Of a DNA stretch of 64,000 nt, positions 54,668-64,000 are shown one piece after another. Source of the stretch: Rhizomys pruinosus (Eukaryota > Chordata > Mammalia > Rodentia > Spalacidae); assembly GCA_009823505.1 (NCBI GenBank), contig VZQC01006590.1, positions 894,037 to 958,036 on the forward strand, in the 5' to 3' direction. The position numbers and the translations under genes are program-made. A model generated the notes under the pieces. The model saw only the letters and a program-made list of their open reading frames with translations. It made no database searches and was not told where the DNA came from. The stretch's first letter is position 1; each line of letters starts with the position of its first letter.

Positions 54668-57600
54668 ATCCTGCTCCTCAGAATGCTGCTTTTCCTTATC
54701 AGTGACCTTGACAGGATGAAATGGTGTCCACTAGTACATACCCATTCAGTTTTGCAAAACTGTGGAACCAAAAAGCAAGCTCAGGCTGGATACTACAAGT
54801 GCTCTTTGGCTTTGGTTAGCACACTAAAATTAAAACTTTATGGCTTTTGCATTGTAGTGGGAGGCTGCTTATTTGGTGGGTATTTAGTGTGGGTCAGTAT
54901 ACGGGTGGTAAGGACTTCATGAATTCCCAGTACAATGTTTATGAAGCATTTCACAATGCCTATTAATGATAGAGAAAGTTAATCTGTATGAATCAAGAAG
55001 GGGCAAAGGGAAATCTTTACTGTGAAACTAAACATCTTTGAAAAACTCCTTGCATGACCCTGAGCTTGGTCTCAGGAAATAAAAGCAAGATTCTCCATCT
55101 GTCTTTTCAGCAGCTTGTTCAAGTCGGCAATAAAAACATACATTTATGGATTAGGAAATAATTTAATGCTATATAAGAAGTATGTATCAAGAGCTCTAAT
55201 AGAGTAGAGGGCAGAGCTAATGGTAAGGGACTTGACAAAATCCTAAATGAGTGACAGATCTAGAGTGACAATCACATGGACAGCCAATTGAAATTATATA
55301 ATGATACTATAAATGAAATTTTTCTAGCTACATGAGATATTTTAGTACAATTATGATTCATTTTTAATTCCAGGTAAAACTTATGTATTTTTCTTTGTTA
55401 CTCTCTCTGACTCTCTCTGTGAGTGTCTCTCTCTGTCTTCCTCTCTCCCCTATAACTTACTTACTTAGGTGTTCTGTAGCAGTTCAGTTCCTCAAGGGTG
55501 GGAAAATGTGCTACTTCACTCTAGACCCACTCATCTTTCAAGGGCTGTTGTCCAAATCCACTGTGTGCCAAGCACTTTCTGAAGCAACAAGGATGCAGGA
55601 TAGAATCTTCTATATCTAGTGAATTTTGATACTTTCTATTGGAAGAATAAAAAAATTCTAATCATAGGAAATCCATAAAAGAGGAGTGTACAAGTTACTT
55701 ATATAGGATTTTGTCAAATCCCTGATTATTAGCTCTGCTTTATTACAGCTCTGGATACATGCTTCTTATATAGCATATATTAAATTATGTCCCAATCCAT
55801 GTTAATAATTTGGGTATTCAGGAAAGATAGCTTTCAGAAAATGATGTTTAAACTATACCACTTACCAAAAAAATTAGGAAGAGAAGACTGCTTGAGACAC
55901 ATCATACTTTTTTAAGGACCTGGAGAGTCAATGATACTTGGGGCAAGGCAAGAAAAGAAGGGGATGCTGAAAGACTTATTACATCAGGCTGGACCAGAAA
56001 TGGATTCTTAGAGGTATGATTACCATGTAATACATTTTAATTGTGAGCCTGAGCCTTTGGCAGCTGCACTAGCTCTCCACCCCAATCCATGTTACATTTT
56101 AACTATTGAAACTACTGGTTCACATTTATTTTCCTGGCCTGGTCACTAACAATGTCCTCTTTTAGTTTTCAATTTTCATAATATGTAAAAAGACAATGCA
56201 GTTGCTTAATACATAGTGTTTATAAGAAATAGGATATATTCACCACTGTAAGTTTCAACATGACTCTTGAATGTGTTGTCCCAGGTTTTTGGGGACTCTC
56301 ACAGAGTGCCATGCTAGTTTGAAACACTGTGAACTCCTGGTTCCATTGTCTCCACATTGCTGGGATTAGGTGAGGATCAGCTCTGGGTAGGCAAGAGATG
56401 AAGGTACAGCTGGTACCCTGGGAGAAGTGGTTGGTTAAGACAGCCACATCCTGAGTCAGAAAAACAGCAGTAAATTGAGACAATTACTGAAACCTTGCAG
56501 TTTATGGTCCTTGAGAAAGTGAATACAGGAAATGGTAGACTTTGAAAATGTATATTTCTCTGTTTGGTCATATAGAGATATACTGGAAGAAACCACAGTT
56601 TTAATCCATGTATAGAGACCAGAAAAGTCCTACCCATATGCTCCCTAACCCTCATGTAGGGGGTTGAGGAATGTGGTGGCCTATATCAACATGTCAGAGC
56701 CCTGGAGACTAACATAGATATGAAGGAACTCAATCATGCTACAGAAATGAGCATCCCTTTCCTAAAAGAGCTAGGGGAAACATCCTAATGAAGCCATCCA
56801 TTTCTCCTGGTTGCCAAAGAATATATCTTGGTATTGCTAACTTAATATTTTTGCAAATGTTTTTAGGTAGCCATTTATACGTTTGTGGTATAATTTTGTA
56901 AGTATCAGATTCCCTGGGCTGTGTATGTGCTTTTCTTCCATGCCAGAGGCCCATTTTTCTTCTGTAGAATTGGGTAAATCTTGGCAGATGCCTACCAGAT
57001 GCTCTTTCAACAGCATTTTCCCCATCTTTGTGTGACCGTGATTTATGAAATACTTTTTATTCAAACTGTACATGCAAGAGAAATGGCTGGCTGAAGTGAA
57101 TTTTGAAACCTTGCACTCCACAAACTGAGGATGCTTCATTTGCAAACAAAGGTAAATCATGAGAAAAGAATTCATAAGACATTTTTTTAAATTAGAAATA
57201 CTTTTGGAAGAAAATATTCACATTCTCATCTGAAAGGCTTTTTGAACAATGTCTGTTATATCACTGAATAGGAAGTAACATGGAATCTAGAGATTCAATA
57301 CACTAAGTGCAGGAAAGACTCTTCAATTTGGGATCCTATTCTACTCCCTGTTCATTTTTTGAAATTAGCAGAACCACAGGTAGTGTGCTATGTAAAGTTC
57401 AAGGCAACCCAAGCCTTAGTAGACTCCATTATGTGGTTGGAGCTGAAGTCCTCAGCTAGCAGAGCTCTACTGAGAATGCCCTGGACTCCTTTTCTGGGAG
57501 ACAGAGGTAAGCAAGTTAGACCAGGTACCAAGTATATTTTCTTACACGTGAATTGCATTGATTCCAACTTTTACCTGTAGATTGTTACTTAATTGATGGT

Positions 57601-57735
57601 GCCTTGATATCATAATCCACTGAAGGAATTCCAACAGACTATTGGTGAAAAGCCACCATTGTACAACCACCATCAATCCTTACATGAAAACTGTTACTTT
57701 AGTAAATAAACAAACTAGAACATCATTTAAGAGTA
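54668..57735. other. Unassigned intergenic sequence
   Basis: Mostly single-copy-looking DNA, with a TC-rich patch at 55396-55450. The 112-codon minus frame at 56837-57175 is the longest; it resembles no known domain and has no other support. No exon called. Confidence 0.35.
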
Positions 57736-57739
57736 TATG

Positions 57740-59004
57740 CTTGTAACAATATCTGAAATTCAGCTGCTCAAAGAAGCTGAGCTTCAGCCAATAACAGGCC
57801 ACAGACTAACCAGCTTACATCCAAATAAACCAAATGCTGAACTGCAACCAGTCAAGCTGTTTTTATACCAGACTTTATGTTTTAGATCTATATTCCCTGC
57901 TTACAGTCATATACCCCTTATCCCAGTATCAGTTGATACTGAGTATCAGTTGATACTGGGATATTGTTGTGGGTTGTGTGACACTATTCCTCAGGAGACT
58001 TGAACAAGCATCTACTCCCCCAGATAGGAAACTAACTACAAACCGAAGAAAGAATACTATTGAAGTACAACTTTGGGAACCAAAAAGTGTTAAACAGGAA
58101 TATGGGTGAGGGCTAAAGTACAGGAGCAGAAATGACCCAAAGACATTTTAACATTTGCATTACTGAAGCACACCCCAGCAGGGGGACAGCTGACCCCAGT
58201 AGGCAACCCAGTACAGACTACTCAAATTGCAGGTGGACAGGTTGGAGAGTGTCTTCTCCAGGTAGTCAGTTGGCCTCAACTTCTTCCAGGCTGTTCAGCT
58301 GGACTCTCCATTTACCAGGCAGCTTGGCTCGTTTGAGAGCTTTCTCCACAGTCCATAGAGAGGGCTTATGGAAGCTTGGAAAGGGATTGGTGTAACAAAC
58401 ATGGGCCCTGAAGCTACTGACTTATTTTCTTTCTGAGTTTACTGAGCTTCTTTACAGGATGGAATGATCCACCTCTCTCTAGAACACCCTGTTGTTTACC
58501 CAAATGGAAGGTTTTATCTCAAAGCAAATACCTGCACAGCATTATGGTATCTATGGTACACTGCCTAGGTAGCTCCATTTTGATTTAGTAACTTCACCTT
58601 AATGGCTGAACCCTGGCCTAGAACAAGTCCAGGAAGAACTAGTTGGTTATCTCACCTTTAGAATCCCCCACAATGTCTTGTGACCACCTGTTAAAAATCT
58701 ACCTTATCTTTTGTCAGTGTTTTACAATTTCCTGCAGACAGTCCACTTCTTAACTTTTGTAATCCTGTAGCATGCAAGAACTAGGTTTTTATTGTCTGAC
58801 TGGTCTGACTGGAATTTCTCAAAAAAAATTCATCAGGATATGGTATTTGCCTTTATTAGCCTAACCTGCCCCTGAGTTGGGGCTGTGCCCTCCAAATCTC
58901 GATCTGGATGCAGTCCTGCCCAGCCCAAATTAAAATCCAATTTAGCTCATTGGAACCTGGAGTAGTCTGTGTTCTCTTTTCTCCCAGTGGTCTCAACACC
59001 ACAA
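57740..59004 (+). mobile_element. Old LTR-like rodent repeat
   Basis: The end has retroviral LTR features: 'aaattaaaatccaatttagc' (possible polyadenylation signal), a pyrimidine-rich stretch and a 'ccacaaca' terminus. The body ('agcttggctcgtttgagagc', 'gcttctttacaggatggaa') feels like a rodent medium-reiterated LTR, but I cannot name it. The left edge is uncertain. Confidence 0.35.
57921..57961. repeat. Nested palindrome made of two 17-bp units
   Basis: TCCCAGTATCA at 57921-57931 pairs with TGATACTGGGA at 57951-57961. The interior is two tandem copies of AGTATCAGTTGATACTG, each itself a 7-bp-arm hairpin. Confidence 0.9.
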
Positions 59005-59944
59005 CAATGTCATGAGATTAATTGTAAGGAGTAAATATGAACTGGTTTGCCTCTTTTTAATTGAAAATGATGATTTCTTCCAATGAAAATATGAAGAGAG
59101 GAGAGAAAGTCAGGGTGGGGACTCCACCATGGGAAAAACAAGTGCAATGCTTTTTGCTATTACTGTGTCAGGCTTTCACTATTTGGTAATATAAACAACA
59201 TAAATTATCATATTCCTGTTGGTAGGTCAGGCACCCAACACTTCTCAATATTTTCAGTCTTAGCTGAGATTCCATCACTTGCTTCCTTCAAAGGTCAAAG
59301 GACTCACTGCTTCAGTCCCAAGGTAGTCTCATGGCAGCTCTCTACCTTTCGCCACACTCATCTCTTGTTCTGACTCCAACTTTCTCGGGTACTTTAAGTG
59401 TCTTGTAGACTGCTTAGAACACACCTGAATAATTTGGGGATTCTCCTTCAGTCTTTAATTTAGTGGATCAGTAATGTGAATTCTATCTGCAATCTAAAAT
59501 GCAATAGACATACTATGTATGAGAATGACAATATTTTTTGAAAAATATTCTATCTACTTTTTTAAGACAAGACAGGTAAAAATATTAAACACTTAAAAGA
59601 CAATATTTTCATTAGGCAGAATACACCATCATAATAGAGAACTCTATCATTTTTGTGGGGATCTGAGGGTTTACCACAGCTGTTATCTTTGTTCATTTTG
59701 GCTGAAATTCCAGTAGAAACTTCCTGAATGTTTTCCTTTCTTATTCACAAACTTTCCTACAGTTTATACTAGCAAGTTTAGAGTCCAATACAGCACATGA
59801 AGTCTTTCCTCAATATGTAACTCAGTGGTACTGTCCATCATAGTATGTATGGGTACCTAGACTGAATCCCCAGTAGTGGAAAACATCTACATATGTATAG
59901 ATATGTGTGCATATGAGTATAAATTAACTTATTTCCTAGAGAAA
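59005..59944. other. Unassigned intergenic sequence
   Basis: No gene or repeat recognised. Confidence 0.35.
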
Positions 59945-60090
59945 ATGAACTGTGAGCTTAGGTTGGCAGACACTTATAATCCTAATAACTGAGATGTTGA
60001 GGCAATAGAATCTGGAATTCAATGTTAGCCTATACTCTATAGCAAGCTTTGGGCTGCATGAAAGCTTGCTCAATAAAGGATAAAAAGGAA
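59945..60090 (+). repeat. Old B1 SINE
   Basis: 'cagacacttataatcctaataactgagatgttgaggcaatagaat' follows the B1 order; strongly diverged. Confidence 0.55.
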
Positions 60091-60567
60091 AGTGTGAGCT
60101 GTCATTAGATGGTTTCCTCTACGATTGTCTCTCTTCATTTCAATTCCTAGTGCATCTCCTTGTCTGGTTTAAATATTTTGTCCTTTTCAACCCAGGTGAT
60201 ATTTTTCTGTTTGTCCTCAAGTCAGTAATGGGTTATTATACCATCGTGTCCAATACCTTCCTAACACTATATCCAAACATTAATTATAAATGGATTAAAA
60301 TTCTCAATGTAAAAATTGAAAATATATAAAGCACTTAGAAGAAAATTAATGTACTCAAGAGATAAATAGATTGAATATGGTTTAACGATAGCAAATTAAC
60401 ATGCAGTAATTCTCTGAGTGAACTTTGATCCCATGTATTCCATGTACATAATCTCACATTCATTGCAATTCCATGTGGAGACTGGGCTTGTAGAAAATAG
60501 CTAATGTTAGATGAACATGAAAAGATGTGGTAGGATTAGTGCCTTTATAAGAAGAGAAAGAAATCAA
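60091..60567. other. Unassigned intergenic sequence
   Basis: No gene or repeat recognised. Confidence 0.35.
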
Positions 60568-60718
60568 CTGGGCATAAATTAAATACCTATAAACCCAGTG
60601 CTCAGGAGATCAGGCAGAAAGGTCAGTCTCTTCAAAGCCACTTTGTATTCCAGAGTCAGTTTGAGTCCACTCTTGGCTATTCGACATCCTGTCACAGAAA
60701 ATCAAAAATAAACAAAAT
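60568..60718 (+). repeat. Old B1 SINE
   Basis: 'taaacccagtgctcaggagatcaggcagaaag' and 'gtattccagagtcagtttgag' fit a diverged B1 in plus orientation, with an 'aaaatcaaaaataaac' tail. Confidence 0.6.
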
Positions 60719-61404
60719 AAAAGGTAGAAAAGCAAGAGAGAGGGAAGAAGGGAGAGATCTCCTTGGAGGGAGAGATCACCCTTGGAAGTACACGTGTGCT
60801 GGGTGAAGAGGTAGATGTGTACATATTAGTGATTGCCCAATGCAGATGCCTGCCCTTCCCTGCTGGGCCCTAGCTGTGGACTCCCAAACTTTAACAGTGT
60901 CAGGAAACAAATTTTGTTTAAAAGACTGTGATATTTTACAGTGACAACCTGAGAAGATTAATGTATGTGAAATATAGGTAAAAATCTAAAATAATGTAAA
61001 CACTACAGAATTCAAATATATAATATATATCATTAATATATACAAGTAAAATATTTAGTACATTTAAATATGTTTAATAATCAAAAATGTAGGAAAACAT
61101 ATAATCACATATCATGAAAAAGATTCACCAGATAATCATACTTTTATATGAATTGTACCACTTAAACATGAAGTTAAAATGCAATATTACAAATCAGTCT
61201 TGTCATGACTGTTCAATTAAAAAAAAAGAGAACATTACAAAGTAAACTTCAGAACCCAACTTAATAAGTGTCATGTGGAAAACAAAGGTGTACCTCTGGT
61301 GATGATGGAGGGAAGGAAAGATGGCAGGCTGTGCTCCGGAACTTCTGCAGAAGGCAGAAGTGAACCCTGGCTAGCCAGCAGAGCCAGCAGACTTGCAATT
61401 GTTG
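60719..61404. other. Unassigned intergenic sequence
   Basis: AT-rich with short TA runs near 61018-61040. No gene seen. Confidence 0.35.
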
Positions 61405-61572
61405 TTGTTTTTTTTATTGGGGGGGTCTTATTGAGATACGGTCTCCCCATAGCCCCAGCTGTCCTGCAACTCACTCTGTAGACCCTATAGACCAGGCTGG
61501 CCTTGAACTCACAAAGATCTGACTGCCTCTGCCTTCCCAGTGCTAGGATTAAAGGTGTACACCACCACGCAA
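61405..61572 (-). repeat. B1 SINE
   Basis: T-run, 'gagatacggtctccccatag' at the left and 'ggattaaaggtgtacaccaccacgc' at the right; complete, with a short internal duplication ('gtagaccctatagacc'). Confidence 0.85.
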
Positions 61573-63277
61573 TTGTTTGATTTCTTTAAAGACCTTGCAT
61601 CCACACCACCTCTTAGCTGTTGAATCTGAATTACTGGTCTTTCAGACCTCCCTATCCACAAGCGTTTCAACTCTCCACTCAAGGTACTTCATATTAATCC
61701 TAAAAAGACCAATGCAAACCTCAAATATGTTCAAACACAAGCAGGTATAGGGTGCACTATGTCTTCTCCAAGCAACAAAATAACTATTATTTCCTTCAGA
61801 ACAATAACACAAAAGACACATTAAAACTTGCCCCCTCCTCCTTGAACTCCATTTTACAATTTGTGAGTTGCGAAAAGATTTCAGGAATAGTTCTGATGCT
61901 CACACCACTGCACATACTTGTGTGTGTCTGTCTCCTCTGACACCTGAAATACAAAACCAAAGAACCTTGCTAAGGGAGAGCACACAAGAAAGCTTTCATC
62001 TCTGAGACCTCATGTCCCCAGCAAGAAGAGGAAGACTCTTATACCACAGGAGACATTGGAGGCCAGCAGTGGCTGTTTCATCTATGACCTACTCTGAGTT
62101 TTGAAGCACCTGAGCAGAGCTGCCTGGCAGGGAACATTGACCAGATCCTCCTTCCTCAGGAATGCTGTCAGGCAGGCTAGCACTTTGCTTGGCTGGGTGA
62201 ACCCTACAGGCACTTTTGAAGATCTTTGAAACTTCCAGGTGCTGTTAAAATGTTTTCTGAAATTATTAGTGGCATAACAATGTAAAATTGTGAGGAAAAA
62301 AACAGTCATAACTGCAGGAGTTTCAAGGCCATTATAGAATAATTTCATATAAATTCTCTCTAGAACTCTCATTTATAAACTATGCTAATATCAACGCTAG
62401 GTTTATATGTAGTTAATGCTTGAGCAGTAATATTTATAAAGAGATGTCATATTCACTCATATACATACCATTCAGTAATCACAAAATTGATGAAATACTG
62501 CTATCATGATTCCTTGTCCAAATGAGAGAGATGAGGCTCATAAAGTTTAAGCGGCTTATTCAAGATCACTCTGTTAAAATACATTTTTTAAGGAAAAAAA
62601 CATATTGTATTATGCTGCATTGTTTCAAAAAGATGATATGTATGAAATAATGCCATTTTCCTGAGGTTTGTGTTATCACTCCTTCTCTCACTGAAGAATT
62701 GATCAACTCTGTGACTACTGCTTCAGCAAGATGATTTGGCAGAATGGAAACATAACATAAGTATCTTCCTGGCTTTCATTTTAAAATTCTAAAATCTTAG
62801 ATAAGGCAAGTGTTAGGAAGTCACTTAAGAGCTAGAAGTCAACATCCCTTACACACACCCCACTTGTTTCCTTTCCTTAAAGTGAAAGAGTGTATAGGGC
62901 TACAGAGACAGTCAAAGCAGGAGAGATGAGGGCCTAGGACCAGCATTGAGGGGTTTTGCCTGCCACTTCTCAGGTAAGGCAGAATGGAGGCGAGGCTTTG
63001 TGATGGTGTGGTGACACCAAATACAGACATACACAGGTTCCCATGGTCCATATTCCTCCTGTGTTGATCATTTTGTATGGCATTGGCTAGTACATATCTC
63101 CTAACGGGTAAAAGCTACAAGGTAATAAAAAATCATATGTGTATAATCCAGTGCCTGTATGGGTAACATTTTCTACATGCAGTTCAGCCATATCATGTAA
63201 GGATCAGTTCTGTTGTGTCTAATGTTTAAAGGGAGCCTGGATTCGTTTTCACATATGAAACTGATTTTGCAGAACAT
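61573..63277. other. Unassigned intergenic sequence
   Basis: No gene seen. A MIR fragment lies within (62490-62575). Confidence 0.35.
62490..62575 (+). repeat. MIR fragment (ancient SINE)
   Basis: 'aaatgagagagatgaggctcataaagtttaag' followed by 'cttattcaagatcactctg' matches the conserved MIR core order. Old mammalian sequence. Confidence 0.6.
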
Positions 63278-63791
63278 ATATATATATATATGGTTTTTTA
63301 ATACTTTTATTGATGTTTTGTGTATTTCATACATCATTATCCAGTTCAATTTAATCATACTCTCTTTTCCCTGGCCCCCCACCCCACCCCAGTTCCTGCA
63401 TTCTGCCAAACATGTCCTGCATCTTTCTCTCAGTCTTTTTAAAGTTTTTCTCTGCAGAGGTTTATTATTTTGAGGCAGAATTTAACTGTATCAGTTAATT
63501 TGTTCTTTGACCCAGTCCTTATGTTGTTTTGGTTCCCTCCCAATTGTATTGTTCCAAAATATGTCACATATGTACCAGAACTATGTCCTTTGGTAATAAA
63601 CTGAAATTTTAATTCCAAAATATGCTTAGGAATTCACATTTTTTCTCTTTAATTTTATATTACTTTAAGATATGAACATACCTTCCACCCATATACAGGA
63701 ATTACAATGTATAAAAATAAGTGGTAAGTTCTTTCTAAGGCCCATTAAGAGATTCACATTATAACAGCACAGTTGCTTTCAGCTAAAAAGA
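63278..63791 (-). mobile_element. L1 3'UTR, 3' half of an inverted (twin-primed) copy
   Basis: Poly-T/TA edge at 63278-63300, then the 3'UTR ('gttttgtgtatttcatacatc', 'ctgcattctgccaaacatgtcctgc') to 'gcacagttgctttcag'. Minus orientation. Confidence 0.75.
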
Positions 63792-63794
63792 CTA

Positions 63795-64000
63795 TGAAAA
63801 AATTTTCTAAATCAAACAGCAGCTGCACAGGAAATAAGATCAACAGCTGACAAGTGGGACCTCATCAAACTGAAAAGCTTCTGTACAGCAAAAGAAACAA
63901 TCAAGAAAGTGAAGAGAAAACCCAGAGTGGGAGGAAGCCTTCACCAGTGATACATCTGACAGAGCATTAACATCCAGAGTATATAAACTACTCAAAAAAA
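63795..64000 (+). mobile_element. L1 ORF2 fragment, inverted 5' half, cut by window end
   Basis: 'aagcttctgtacagcaaaag' and 'gagaaaacccagagtgggagg' are ORF2 C-terminal coding sequence in plus orientation, joined head-to-head to the 3'UTR at 63791. Confidence 0.75.

Noticed and set aside
56837..57175. 112-codon minus-strand ORF as a gene
   Set aside because: No recognisable domain, no splice or promoter support, and length compatible with chance in 64 kb of six-frame sequence.

Overview
The window is nuclear DNA of a rodent, most likely a muroid other than house mouse or rat. The evidence is the repeat content: B1 (7SL-derived) and B2/B3 (tRNA-derived) SINEs, several LINE-1 (L1) families with monomeric 5'UTRs, URR1-like hAT elements, class II and class III endogenous retroviruses (ERVs), and one old MIR. 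The B2-like SINEs share an unusual 3' part (a 'gcacgacatgggtgcacaaacc' type segment ending in 'acagtacattcatac') that I do not recognise from mouse or rat consensus, so the species is left open. I see no host protein-coding exon, rRNA or functional tRNA gene, no CpG island and no CRISPR. The sequence reads as an AT-rich, gene-poor intergenic or large-intron region.

Layout. 1-2.6 kb: B1 fragment and a minus-strand ERVK-type LTR with leader. 2.7-6.1 kb: old SINEs and minus-strand L1 pieces. 6.1-10.9 kb: an old plus-strand L1 with two later insertions, then an L1 3'UTR. 11-18 kb: mostly unassigned sequence plus an L1 3'UTR and a B2. 18.1-25.05 kb: a URR1-like DNA transposon split by an almost complete ERV-L provirus (18243-24787, minus strand) with two LTRs, a tRNA-Leu-type primer site, gag, pro-pol, integrase and dUTPase remnants, and no env. 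25-28.5 kb: unassigned sequence with a perfect 21-bp hairpin and a young B2. 28.5-41.1 kb: an old plus-strand L1 into which a full-length young L1 inserted; this L1 lies in an orientation that does not fit its own target-site duplication, which points to a 10-kb inversion or a misassembly. 41-50 kb: URR1, SINEs and unassigned sequence. 50.1-52.4 kb: a retroposed RNA of unknown origin and a small non-coding LTR element. 52.7-54.0 kb: L1 3'UTR with a minisatellite. 54-63 kb: young B2, old LTR-like sequence, B1s and a MIR. 63.3-64 kb: an L1 copy inverted by twin priming and cut by the window end.

No host genes act together here. The only coding capacity is retroelement-derived. The ERV-L copy is the most complete, but it is broken by a gag frameshift, several nonsense codons and substitutions at catalytic positions. 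I did not find evidence for a new biological system. The observations most worth a second look are the inverted L1 block, the in-frame gag/pol stop and the G-to-A pattern of nonsense codons in the ERV-L, the perfect hairpin at 27100-27146, and a SINE that carries a transduced 3' flank.
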